Assembly (NCBI GenBank): GCA_002368955.1
Contig: DFDY01000022.1
Coordinates: 1-23,205 of the forward strand
Reading direction: 5' to 3'
Length of the DNA: 23,205 nt
Source of the DNA: Bacteroidales bacterium UBA3816
GTDB taxonomy: Bacteria; Bacteroidota; Bacteroidia; Bacteroidales; P3
Both the position numbers and the translations under genes were made by a program. Numbering within the stretch: the first letter of the stretch is position 1; each line of letters starts with the position of its first letter. Below are positions 8,129-15,722 of this stretch, one piece after another. The notes beneath the pieces are model-generated. The model saw only the letters and a list, made by a program, of their open reading frames with translations, was not told the origin of the DNA and ran no database searches.

Positions 8129-8895
8129 AGAAAACCTTTACCCTCATAGCCCTTTTCTGCCTTATTCTCACAGGCCTCACCAGCTGCAACAGCGACAAAA
8201 GCGAGTTGCGCAAAATGATTGCCCAGCTCAATGCCCAATGCCCCATACCTTTAGGTTCCATTGGCCAGATGGACAACGCTGAATATCGCAACAACCAAGT
8301 CACTTTCAACTACACCATAGTAGGTCTTGACAACCTCAACAACTTCAAGAACAATCAGGAGGCTTTCCACAACTTCATGCTCGACAACTATCGCAGCAAC
8401 TCCGATGAAGACTTCCGCCAGCTGCTTGAAGCCATCGTCGAGGCCGAAGCCGGGCTGGATGTCATTTTCAGCATCGAAAGTGGCGACTCCTTCACCCTCC
8501 ACTTCACCAACGAGGAGCTGAAAGCCAACATGCCCGAAACCGAAGGCGACCCCGAGTCCTACCTTCAGTCCGCCGTGGCCACGGCCCGCATGCAGCTGCC
8601 CATCACCTACGGCTATGGCGATGGCATGGTGTGCAGCAACATCGAACTGGATTCTCTCTACTTCACCTATTATATCGACTGTGATGAAAACCAACTGGAC
8701 CTGAACGAAATGCAGCAGAGCATCGAAGAGAATCACGCAGGTCTGGTAGAAATGCTCACCTCCAGCACCGATCCCTCGTTTGTCAAGATGATGCAAACAC
8801 TCAAAGCCACCCACCGCGGTCTGCGCTACTTCTACACAGGCACCACCAGTGGCAAAGAAGCCGTGGTCACCATTTCACCCGAAGAACTGAAATAA
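8125..8895 (+). CDS. Putative lipoprotein made of two repeated domains
   Basis: The ATG at 8125 overlaps the pyrC stop as ATGA and begins a lipoprotein signal peptide: MKK, a hydrophobic stretch, then the lipobox LTSC with Cys21. The frame is open further upstream but that part lies inside pyrC. The 256-residue product belongs to no family I recognise. It appears to be two copies of a domain of about 105 residues (26-133 and 146-256): both have a QxP(I) strand near the beginning, an F(N/T)Y(T/Y)I strand, a helix ending AGL or RGL, and both finish with EELK. Likely exported and lipid-anchored; function unknown. Confidence 0.8.
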   Translation: MKKTFTLIALFCLILTGLTSCNSDKSELRKMIAQLNAQCPIPLGSIGQMDNAEYRNNQVTFNYTIVGLDNLNNFKNNQEAFHNFMLDNYRSNSDEDFRQLLEAIVEAEAGLDVIFSIESGDSFTLHFTNEELKANMPETEGDPESYLQSAVATARMQLPITYGYGDGMVCSNIELDSLYFTYYIDCDENQLDLNEMQQSIEENHAGLVEMLTSSTDPSFVKMMQTLKATHRGLRYFYTGTTSGKEAVVTISPEELK

Positions 8896-8923
8896 TAACA
8901 ACCATCATAAACAATAACAAAAA

Positions 8924-9349
8924 ATGAAAAGATTCATCCTCGCATTATTAGCCATCTTGATGCTCGCCGGCAGCGCCAATGCCCAGAGCAAGAAAAGAAC
9001 CATCGATCCTGAAAGCCTGCCCAAGGCCGCCACAGAACTCATCCAAAAGCATTGGCCCTCCTGTGCCATCGATTTTGCCTATGTCAAAGGCCGTGAGTAC
9101 GAAACCCTGCTCACCGATGGCACCATCATTGAGTTCGACTCCAAAGGCGTTTGGAAAGAGATGAAATGCACCGAAGGACTGCCCGTCACACTCGTGCCCG
9201 GCTACATCACCCGTTACATTGTCAACCGCTATCCCAAGCAGCTCATCATTGACTGCGAAAAGATGAAAGGCGGCTATGAAATCACCCTCACCAACGGCCT
9301 CGAAATCCAATTCGACCTCCGCGGCAACGTCACCCACGTCGACGACTAA
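8924..9349 (+). CDS. PepSY-like periplasmic protein (DUF2874 type)
   Basis: 141 residues with a clear signal peptide (MKRFILALLAILMLAGSANA, cleavage before Q). The mature part has two PepSY-like halves. Each opens with an amphipathic helix (LPKAATELIQKHWP; YITRYIVNRYPKQ) and continues in strands ending in a DGTIIEFDxKG-type hairpin (residues ~66-76 and ~125-135). This is the layout of the PepSY-like DUF2874 proteins common in Bacteroidota, whose role is unknown; some related folds inhibit proteases. It is the last gene of the operon, 28 bp after the lipoprotein, and a strong terminator follows 21 bp later. Confidence 0.8.
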   Translation: MKRFILALLAILMLAGSANAQSKKRTIDPESLPKAATELIQKHWPSCAIDFAYVKGREYETLLTDGTIIEFDSKGVWKEMKCTEGLPVTLVPGYITRYIVNRYPKQLIIDCEKMKGGYEITLTNGLEIQFDLRGNVTHVDD

Positions 9350-9370
9350 TCATACAGTCTCATACAGAAT

Positions 9371-9403
9371 AAAAAATCTTCCCCTTTTAGTGGAAGATTT
9401 TTT
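9371..9403 (+). terminator. Rho-independent terminator after the pyrC operon
   Basis: A 12-bp stem (9371-9382 with 9392-9403) encloses a 9-nt loop; the descending arm continues as a run of T to 9404. It lies 21 bp after the PepSY-like gene. Confidence 0.9.
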
Positions 9404-9404
9404 T

Positions 9405-9414
9405 ATTACATCCT
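9405..9414. repeat. Left direct repeat (possible target duplication)
   Basis: ATTACATCCT here and ATTACATTCT at 9793-9802 match at 9 of 10 bases and flank the inverted-repeat element on both sides, as expected for a target-site duplication. Confidence 0.5.
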
Positions 9415-9452
9415 AAAGTTTGACAAGTACATGTAACTACTCAGCCTGACCA

Positions 9453-9469
9453 GAACTCCGGAGGAGTTC
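9453..9469 (+). repeat. REP-like hairpin 1 (7-3-7)
   Basis: GAACTCC-GGA-GGAGTTC, followed by ACTCTCAATAACCCC. The stem sequence differs from the other copies but geometry and flank are the same. Confidence 0.6.
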
Positions 9470-9535
9470 ACTCTCAATAACCCCGCACAAGCCCGTTAAG
9501 GCGCAGTGTGGGGTATGTGGGAAGCGATCCTGACT

Positions 9536-9552
9536 GCGTGCCAGAGGCACGC
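9536..9552 (+). repeat. REP-like hairpin 2 (7-3-7)
   Basis: GCGTGCC-AGA-GGCACGC, followed by GCTCTCAA. Together with its flank it is the exact reverse complement of hairpin 4. Confidence 0.75.
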
Positions 9553-9625
9553 GCTCTCAATCTGTCAGTCTTTGAGGAATTACTGTTGACAGGTGTACAA
9601 TATACAGTATATAGAATTTGAGAGC

Positions 9626-9642
9626 GCGTGCCTCCGGCACGC
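9626..9642 (-). repeat. REP-like hairpin 3 (7-3-7)
   Basis: GCGTGCC-TCC-GGCACGC, preceded by TTGAGAGC; opposite orientation to hairpins 1 and 2. Confidence 0.75.
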
Positions 9643-9674
9643 CGAGGAGTATTAGATTCTTAGCCCCAGACTGC

Positions 9675-9691
9675 GAAAATCAGAGATTTTC
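9675..9691. repeat. AT-rich hairpin of the same 7-3-7 geometry
   Basis: GAAAATC-AGA-GATTTTC, nested in an outer imperfect stem formed by CCCCAGAC and GTCAGGGG. It lacks the CTCTCAA flank. Confidence 0.5.
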
Positions 9692-9712
9692 TTGTCAGGG
9701 GTTATTGAGAGC

Positions 9713-9729
9713 GCGTGCCTCTGGCACGC
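9713..9729 (-). repeat. REP-like hairpin 4 (7-3-7)
   Basis: GCGTGCC-TCT-GGCACGC, preceded by GGGGTTATTGAGAGC, whose complement is also the flank of hairpin 1. Confidence 0.75.
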
Positions 9730-9792
9730 CAGCATCAGATGGGATAAGTAGTTACAGACACCCAGCAGGCTAAATGCACTTGTCAAACTTCA

Positions 9793-9802
9793 ATTACATT
9801 CT
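9793..9802. repeat. Right direct repeat (possible target duplication)
   Basis: ATTACATTCT, 9 of 10 identical to 9405-9414 on the other side of the element. Confidence 0.5.
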
Positions 9803-9829
9803 ATTGATTGATATAGAAGAGTCTATTAC

Positions 9830-9955
9830 TTAGAAAAGAGTAAATAGCAAATATGATTTACCACAACGGCGCACACCTGTGACAATCTTTATCAGACCGT
9901 TTACTTGCTTACGATCTAACCAATCGATATAGTCTGTTCGAGATACTTCGTTCAT
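9830..9955 (-). pseudogene. Remnant of an AAA_14/DUF4143-type ATPase
   Basis: A 41-codon frame starts with ATG at 9955 and ends with TAA at 9830-9832. It reads like the N-terminus of the AAA_14/DUF4143 ATPases of Bacteroidales: a YIDWL segment at residues 8-12, a LIKIVTGVRRCGKSYLL stretch holding the Walker A motif (GVRRCGKS, about 25-32), then LFTLF and a stop. Full members are about 380-400 residues, so more than 300 residues including Walker B and DUF4143 are gone. The break lies about 30 bp from the MITE-like element, so insertion or deletion at that element may have removed the rest. The stub is too short to be functional. Confidence 0.7.
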
Positions 9956-10024
9956 ATACTACAGAGTATTACTACAGAAACACTATTGTTGCAAATAAAC
10001 GCCACAGCAATCATCATATAAAGA
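9956..10024. other. Short non-coding stretch
   Basis: AT-rich sequence between the ATPase stub and the terminator of the acyl-CoA synthetase gene. I see no gene or motif that can be supported here. Confidence 0.4.
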
Positions 10025-10049
10025 AGAGGCGGCCCAAAGGACCGCCTCT
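10025..10049 (-). terminator. Terminator of the pepD-acd unit
   Basis: On the minus strand AGAGGCGG pairs with CCGCCTCT (10042-10049 with 10025-10032), closed by a short loop and followed by TTCTTT. It lies 23 bp after the stop of the acyl-CoA synthetase gene and ends the whole minus-strand unit. Confidence 0.8.
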
Positions 10050-10072
10050 CGGGGTATAACCACATGAAAAAG

Positions 10073-12145
10073 TTACTTTTCCAGTCGGATGCGGGCGTCC
10101 ACTGCGGTGACGTAGCGGGGATTGCCGAGCAGGGGGTTGAGATCGATTTCGGCAATTTCGGGAGCGGCCTGCACCAGGGCGCTCACGCGAGCAATCTGGT
10201 CGGCATAGAGGTCGATATTGACAGGCTCCTGACCACGCACACCTTGCAGAATCTTGTAGCCACGCAGGTGGGTGAGCATCTCCTTGGCCTCAGCTGCGGT
10301 GATGGGCGCGATGGCACTCTGGACATCCTTGAGCACCTCGATGAAGATGCCGCCCAGGCCGAAGAAAATCTGATGGCCGAACTTGGGGTCGCGGATGGCA
10401 CCAATATAGACGTCGGTACCGTCCAGCATCGGGTACATCTCCACGGCGTAGGTCTCAGGAATGACAATGAGGCGGTCGAACTCCTTGGCAACAGTGTCAA
10501 GGTCTTTCACTCCGAGGGTGACGCCGCCCACATCACTTTTGTGGAGCGGGCCAACAACCTTCATGACGAGGGGCATATCCTTGCTGCAGCCCACCTCCTT
10601 GGCGAAGGCCAGGGCATCTTCTTTCTTAGACACCTCGACGGATTTCTTGCGGCTGATACCGGCTGCATCAAAGAGCTCGTTGTAGTCGCTGATTTCCATC
10701 CAGCCGTCCTTGCAGCGGTCGATGGTCTTGCGGATGCGGGCCACGTCAACAGCAGGCAGTTCGACATGTTCGGGCTGAGGCTTGGGGGTATGATAGACTT
10801 TGCAGAGGGCATTGCCGAGAACACACTCCTCGGGGAAATTGATGTTGCCCATATCGATAAACTCCTGAATCTCGTCCTTCACATTGATGATAGAAGGCAG
10901 CACGGGGAAGATGGGTTTCTTGCAAGTCTTCATCTTCTCGGCCAACAGTTTGTATACCTCACGGTTGGAGAAAAGTCCGGGTGAGCCGAATATGACCACG
11001 CTGAAGTCGATGTCGGTGTACTCGTTTTCAACGGCATCGATGATGTAGCCCAGTTGCTCGGCGGTGCCGGTGGCGAGGAAGTCAATGGGATTGCCTACAG
11101 AAGAGCCGGCAAAGAGTTTCTCCAGCAGGGCGGGGCTGGCGGGGTGTTCCTTCAGACTGGGAACCTCCATGCCGCCGTTGGAGAGAACGTCGGTGAGCAT
11201 GACAGCGGGACCACCTGCGTGAGTGATGACGGCGCAACGATTGCCTTTGATTTCAGGATACATAAAGACACCGCAGACGGTGGTCAGCTCCTGACGGTTC
11301 TGGCAGCGGACGATACCGGCCTTGCGGAAGAGTGCATCGACGGCAGCGTCGTTGGTGGCCAAAGCGCCTGTATGGCTGGAGGCAGCACGGCTGCCGGCAG
11401 CACTACCGCCCGACTTGATGGCGGCAATATGACATCCCTTGTTGATAAGGCTGCGGCTGTGCTTGAGCAGACGCTGGGGGTCGCCAACTTTTTCCATATA
11501 GAGCATTATGACGCGGCTAGACTTGTCGGGGTCAAAAGTCATGTCGAGATGCTCTAGCACATCCTCAATGCCAATCTGGGCACTGTTGCCAACTGCCCAA
11601 ACGCTGTTGAATGTCAATCCATTGGTAATGCCATACTCTTTGATAAAGACGGCGGTGGCACCACTGCCGGTGATGAAGTCGACACCATGGGGGTCGAGTC
11701 GGGGAATGGGCGTGTCGAAACAGCCTGCATAGTTGGTGTTGAGGAAACCGGTACAGTTGGGACCGATGAGACTGCCGCCTACAGCGTTGATGCTGTCGAC
11801 GATATGTTTCTCAATGGCGGCACCCTCGGCGTTCTCCTCGGAGAAACCGGCGCTGATGATGATAAAGCCCTTGGTACCCTTTTGCTGGGTGAGGACATCA
11901 ACGGTCTGTGCGCAGAACTTGGCGGCGATGCAAAGGATGGCACAGTCCACCTGAGGCAGATCGTCCACCTTGGTGTAGCATTTTACACCTTGCACCTCTG
12001 TTTCTTTGGGGTTGACGGCATAGACGGTACCCTTGAAGTTGCTCTCAAGGAGGTTCTTAAGGGCCTTGCCGCCAGGTTTGTGAATATCGCTGGAAGCACC
12101 GCAGATAACGATGCTGCGAGGGTTGAGAAGTTCTTTTGCTATCAT
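10073..12145 (-). CDS. Acetate/acyl-CoA ligase (ADP-forming), fused alpha-beta
   Basis: 690 residues combining both subunits of the ADP-forming acetyl-CoA synthetase. It interconverts acyl-CoA, ADP and phosphate with the free acid, ATP and CoA, giving ATP at the end of fermentation. Residues 1-~130 are a CoA-binding Rossmann domain (SIVICGASSD, VYAVNPKE). Next come the succinyl-CoA-ligase-like domains, with the phosphohistidine loop SHTGALATND (His268). The C-terminal ~220 residues are an ATP-grasp domain (MPLVMKVVGPLHKSDVGGV; FFGLGGIFIEVLKD; IAEIDLNPLLGNP). It is the last gene of the minus-strand unit, 27 bp after the DUF262 gene, and has GC-rich codon use like pepD. The preferred acid cannot be told from sequence. 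Confidence 0.9.
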   Translation of the reverse strand: MIAKELLNPRSIVICGASSDIHKPGGKALKNLLESNFKGTVYAVNPKETEVQGVKCYTKVDDLPQVDCAILCIAAKFCAQTVDVLTQQKGTKGFIIISAGFSEENAEGAAIEKHIVDSINAVGGSLIGPNCTGFLNTNYAGCFDTPIPRLDPHGVDFITGSGATAVFIKEYGITNGLTFNSVWAVGNSAQIGIEDVLEHLDMTFDPDKSSRVIMLYMEKVGDPQRLLKHSRSLINKGCHIAAIKSGGSAAGSRAASSHTGALATNDAAVDALFRKAGIVRCQNRQELTTVCGVFMYPEIKGNRCAVITHAGGPAVMLTDVLSNGGMEVPSLKEHPASPALLEKLFAGSSVGNPIDFLATGTAEQLGYIIDAVENEYTDIDFSVVIFGSPGLFSNREVYKLLAEKMKTCKKPIFPVLPSIINVKDEIQEFIDMGNINFPEECVLGNALCKVYHTPKPQPEHVELPAVDVARIRKTIDRCKDGWMEISDYNELFDAAGISRKKSVEVSKKEDALAFAKEVGCSKDMPLVMKVVGPLHKSDVGGVTLGVKDLDTVAKEFDRLIVIPETYAVEMYPMLDGTDVYIGAIRDPKFGHQIFFGLGGIFIEVLKDVQSAIAPITAAEAKEMLTHLRGYKILQGVRGQEPVNIDLYADQIARVSALVQAAPEIAEIDLNPLLGNPRYVTAVDARIRLEK

Positions 12146-12172
12146 ATTATTTTTATTTTAGTTTAGTATTAA

Positions 12173-13666
12173 TTATTTCGTATCAATTCCGTAATCATGA
12201 AGAAATGAGATTTCTATCTGGCACAAAAGATCAGCACGAATAGAAATGAACCTATCGTATTTTTTATCTCTTAATAATCTAACGAGTTCTTCATTTAAGC
12301 AATATGGCCAATAATCAAATGTGATATTGTTGTGCAAAGAATCATGAAGCATACGATAATCACCCTTATCCACTATCGGCATTACACCCGCAGGAGTATT
12401 TGTCACAAAGGTATAATTGCCTAAGAACGACATACCCTGAGGAGACTCATTCCGCAATCTGTGTCTTATCATACTGACTAGTAAGAAATCTGACTTTGCG
12501 GTACCCGTCGAAAAGGAGAAACCAAGTTGTGGAGTTGGAACCTCCTGATACTCGTCACAAGCTAAAAGCTTTCTTCCTTCAGCAAATTCATCAAACCTAT
12601 TGAAAATTAGACGTAATGTAGACAGAGAACCACTAAGCTGTTGCGTATAAATTGTATAGAATATCCAACGGGCCATCTCTCTCTTCTGCTCCTCAGAAGG
12701 ATTAGGATTAAGTTTGAAGAAGTAGCTAATCGGAACAATCTGTTTAGCATATGGGAAAAGTTTCGGAGAGAAGATGAAACAATAGTCATGTAGAAAATGT
12801 GTAGCCAATACCAAATCCTGTCCTACAGATTGTATATAGGGTTTTACATCTACTTTTTCCAATTCGTCAATTTTTTCCAGATACCTATGTCCCGCATACT
12901 TATAGCAGCAAGCTAAAACCTCATCTTCTTTGATGTCCTGGAACCCATAATCATATAAAGACTGCCTAATTTCATTAAGCATCTCATTCAGGGTTCTGTC
13001 TTCTCCTTCACTATACGACAGAGCCTGATGCATATCCCAGTTGGATATAGGCGTTCCTTTGGAGTTTAAACGAGTGAATGCCATTTGGGCATCTTCTAAA
13101 CTCCCATCATTCATAATTATTTCCCCAACAACATAATCATTGAGGATTTTATTAAGCCTAGAAGCACGGCCGAATAGTTCATCATAATCAGGTTCGTCTA
13201 GAAGAGATTGGCTTTTCTTTATTAAAGAGTATGTGTCGTATATTTCCCTAAGGCTCCAAAGCCATTTTTTCTTTGGTGAAAATGAGTATGTCAATATTTC
13301 TTTTTCTAAATCATAATAGAGTCCGAAATCGTCATTACCCTTCCCTTTCTCGGTCACACAACCATAAAAGGCTGTGAGCCGTTGACGTCCATCCAGGATA
13401 CAGTATTCGGAATTAGGAACATCTAATTTTTTATCAGTGATTATATCTTTATAGCCGAAAGGAGGTTCCTGTGGAGGTCTCCAAAGAAGGATGGTTCCAA
13501 TTGGATAACCCTTGATGATACTATCAAATAGATCAAGAATTTGACTACGATTCCAGACAAAATCTCGTTGGAATATTGGCACAGCGAATTTGCCTGTGTC
13601 AATATATTCGACAATTGTACGAAAATATTCTCTATCTGGCTTAATATTTATTCCATTATTCTTCAT
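12173..13666 (-). CDS. DUF262 (ParB/GmrS-like) protein
   Basis: 497 residues. The N-terminal third is a DUF262 domain of ParB-like fold: VPIFQRDFVW (29-38), a DLFDSIIKGYPIGTILLWRP stretch (45-64), and the signature LDGRQRLTAF (91-100). DUF262 proteins such as GmrS and the SspE/BrxU type use this domain to bind and hydrolyse nucleotides and often gate a nuclease. The C-terminal part has LGNYTFVTN (~416), resembling the region before the HNH motif of DUF1524, but I find no HNH histidines, so it is probably not a self-contained nuclease. Third gene of an AT-rich cassette, 8 bp after the TOPRIM-like gene. Role in phage defence is inferred from family and neighbours. Confidence 0.75.
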   Translation of the reverse strand: MKNNGINIKPDREYFRTIVEYIDTGKFAVPIFQRDFVWNRSQILDLFDSIIKGYPIGTILLWRPPQEPPFGYKDIITDKKLDVPNSEYCILDGRQRLTAFYGCVTEKGKGNDDFGLYYDLEKEILTYSFSPKKKWLWSLREIYDTYSLIKKSQSLLDEPDYDELFGRASRLNKILNDYVVGEIIMNDGSLEDAQMAFTRLNSKGTPISNWDMHQALSYSEGEDRTLNEMLNEIRQSLYDYGFQDIKEDEVLACCYKYAGHRYLEKIDELEKVDVKPYIQSVGQDLVLATHFLHDYCFIFSPKLFPYAKQIVPISYFFKLNPNPSEEQKREMARWIFYTIYTQQLSGSLSTLRLIFNRFDEFAEGRKLLACDEYQEVPTPQLGFSFSTGTAKSDFLLVSMIRHRLRNESPQGMSFLGNYTFVTNTPAGVMPIVDKGDYRMLHDSLHNNITFDYWPYCLNEELVRLLRDKKYDRFISIRADLLCQIEISFLHDYGIDTK

Positions 13667-13674
13667 TCCTTTGT

Positions 13675-14604
13675 CTATATTATCCTTGCTATTTTGAGCA
13701 ACAGTAATTGAAATTCGGACAGCTCTCTCTCTTCATCATTTATTTTGACCTTAAATTTGTGCAAATGGGATTCGAATTCACCCATAGTCATTCCTTTTGC
13801 AATAGACTTCATCACCTTTTTCACATTACCGAGATAATCCCCAATTTTACAATAATCTCTATCGTTTTGCTCTCTTGGTAATTTTCTTGTGTCCACATGT
13901 TGCTGCTCATATCTGTCATTAGGAAAATAATTTTCTATAGTCCGCTTATACCACACATGCCAAATATAAGGTGTTTGGTTGAGCGTATAAACGTCATTGT
14001 CTCCAACCGCATTATAATCTTTTCTACATAACTTTTCAAATAAGGTATTCTGATTTTGATCATACTCATTCCCGGCCGAAGTATCTCGGTCAAAAACAAC
14101 AACATGTTTCAGCGCAAAAATACTTCCTAGATAGCATGTCTTTTCTTCCAATTCTATCAGCGCATCAAATGTATTGACTCCTCCACCATGTAGGCAGACT
14201 AAGTCATGATTATCTATTGCCTGCTTAATATAATAAAAAATGTTACCATATTCAGGATCTTTCTTATACGCAAGGGATAAAGATTCGTATATGGGCCATT
14301 CATATGGACCATTCTCAATTAGAATACGTGACCTTTCTCCTGCCAATAGTAACAATTGGCCAAACTTATATTGAGAAACATTGATTGTAGTAAAAAACTG
14401 TCTCTGCTCATCTGTTATCTCGAATAATTCTCTGCACATGAGATTAACATCCATATTCCCCTTGAAACATTCCTTTATTTCCTCACGGACTCTTGAATCC
14501 TCACAATCTATCAAATGATGATGCCTGACCAAACTCCACAATAGAAGGGGTATTTTATTCCTGTCCCAAGTACAAAAAGAAGTATGGTCAATCCGAAATA
14601 TCAT
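13675..14604 (-). CDS. TOPRIM-like protein (OLD/DUF4435 type)
   Basis: 309 residues. The middle has the order of a TOPRIM fold: a strand with the catalytic Glu (RILIENG, Glu97), a glycine turn (LHGGGVNTF, ~138-146), a strand ending in Asp-x-Asp (VVVFDRDTS, Asp172 and Asp174), and later KRTIENYF (220-227). An R-x-IENYF motif of this sort is typical of OLD-family and DUF4435 TOPRIM domains. Such proteins are metal-dependent nucleases, or toxins as in AriB of PARIS, and work with an ABC-type ATPase. Here the ATPase is the gene just upstream (5-bp gap). The N-terminal ~85 residues are not recognised. No homology search was possible, so the assignment rests on motif order. Confidence 0.6.
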   Translation of the reverse strand: MIFRIDHTSFCTWDRNKIPLLLWSLVRHHHLIDCEDSRVREEIKECFKGNMDVNLMCRELFEITDEQRQFFTTINVSQYKFGQLLLLAGERSRILIENGPYEWPIYESLSLAYKKDPEYGNIFYYIKQAIDNHDLVCLHGGGVNTFDALIELEEKTCYLGSIFALKHVVVFDRDTSAGNEYDQNQNTLFEKLCRKDYNAVGDNDVYTLNQTPYIWHVWYKRTIENYFPNDRYEQQHVDTRKLPREQNDRDYCKIGDYLGNVKKVMKSIAKGMTMGEFESHLHKFKVKINDEERELSEFQLLLLKIARII

Positions 14605-14609
14605 AAATG

Positions 14610-15722
14610 TTATCCTAAAATATCATTTAAAAGATCATAACTCTCACTGAACACGCCGACAGGCCACCATTTTAATGAACCATTGGGATTCACCCCAATA
14701 GGTTTCAACATAGCCTCACCCGAATCATTGTCCAAGTCGATATATGCAATAGACACATCATCTGGGGACAATAAGCCTCTTGAAACCATTCGCCGTACCG
14801 CTAGTACCATATTTTCCGAATGTGTCTCAATAACAAAAATACTATTTGTCTGCTTAGCCGATTCTGCCATGCGTTCCATGACAGCAGCATGGGCTGAAGG
14901 ATGGAGATGCAGTTCGGGTTCCTCCACAATAGTAACAGAATGTGGTCTCTGGACAAAAGACTGCACTATAATAGGCAGCATTTGAGATATGCCCTGCCCG
15001 ACTTCTTGAATTCCAACACTATTTCCTGCTCGATTTATTTTAAAATAAAAATTATCTAGTTCTCTATAAATATCAACTCGTTGCCCATCGACATTCTTCT
15101 CCATCCAGTTGGCAACATCATCAAATAATCGAGTTTTTTTAATATAGGAATTCAACAATATGGAATAAGCACCGACCCCGTCAGATCCTACTTTGTCTGT
15201 AATATCGGCATCAACTTGACGATAAACATCTTTAGCACCTGAACGAAGGGAATGAATATACGTAACGTCGTATGATAACATATCTCTTTGAACATTCAGT
15301 TCTACTAAGGAATTATCATCTAAGATTCCATTCAACTTTTCTCTTAGTAAATCTATATCAGACTCTATCTTGTCATCATCTTTAGTGTAAACCTTTCGAT
15401 AAGACAACTGCATTTTGCTTTTCCTGTCGTCATAGTACCTAGCTCTGAAACCGACACCACCCTCAAAGTCAGCACCTATAAGCAAGGTGGATGTATTACG
15501 TTGAAAAAACAGATCTGAATATGAAGTGCAAAAACCAGTACTAGAAGTCTCTTTAGAAGGCCATTCATTGGACTTTAATGCATACGAAATGAACTGAACT
15601 AATCTACATAACGACGACTTGCCGCTGCTATTACGTCCAATTAGCAAAGTTACAGGCCTAAGGACGAGGATTCCCTCGTCCTTAAAAGCTCTGTAATTAG
15701 CAAATCTTATTGATTCAATCAT
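14610..15722 (-). CDS. ABC-type ATPase (AAA_15/21, DUF3696-like C-terminus)
   Basis: 370 residues of the SMC/OLD-like ATPase class found in many defence systems. Walker A is GRNSSGKSS (29-37), the ABC signature-like loop is VGQGISQMLP (241-250), Walker B and D-loop are TIVEEPELHLHP (264-275), and the switch histidine is His301 in ETHSEN. The tail NGSLKWWPVGVFSES (347-360) is like the end of DUF3696 ATPases. All ATPase motifs are intact. There is no TOPRIM domain in this chain; the next gene appears to supply it separately. The start lies 8 bp after the pepD stop, with an AT-rich leader and no Shine-Dalgarno site. Codon use is visibly more AT-rich than in pepD. Confidence 0.85.
   Translation of the reverse strand: MIESIRFANYRAFKDEGILVLRPVTLLIGRNSSGKSSLCRLVQFISYALKSNEWPSKETSSTGFCTSYSDLFFQRNTSTLLIGADFEGGVGFRARYYDDRKSKMQLSYRKVYTKDDDKIESDIDLLREKLNGILDDNSLVELNVQRDMLSYDVTYIHSLRSGAKDVYRQVDADITDKVGSDGVGAYSILLNSYIKKTRLFDDVANWMEKNVDGQRVDIYRELDNFYFKINRAGNSVGIQEVGQGISQMLPIIVQSFVQRPHSVTIVEEPELHLHPSAHAAVMERMAESAKQTNSIFVIETHSENMVLAVRRMVSRGLLSPDDVSIAYIDLDNDSGEAMLKPIGVNPNGSLKWWPVGVFSESYDLLNDILG

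Larger units (their letters stand above)
9415..9792. mobile_element. MITE-like element with terminal inverted repeats and hairpins
   Basis: The ends are inverted repeats: AAGTTTGACAAGTACATGTA (9416-9435) matches the complement of 9771-9790 at 18 of 20 positions. A second inner pair, GTAACTACT (9433-9441 and 9748-9756), is also inverted. A 10-bp direct repeat flanks the whole. Inside are several small hairpins of 7-bp stem and 3-nt loop, four of them next to a conserved CTCTCAA / TTGAGAG flank. There is no coding capacity. The structure fits a non-autonomous transposable element or a composite of REP-like palindromes; no transposase is in the window. Confidence 0.6.

Noticed and set aside
9350..10072. 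Possible tRNA or small RNA gene in the gap
   Set aside because: The stems found belong to a terminator, the MITE-like element and REP-like hairpins; no cloverleaf could be drawn.
12173..13666. Calling the DUF262 gene a GmrSD type IV restriction enzyme
   Set aside because: No HNH (DUF1524) motif is visible, and the neighbours are an ATPase and a TOPRIM-like protein.
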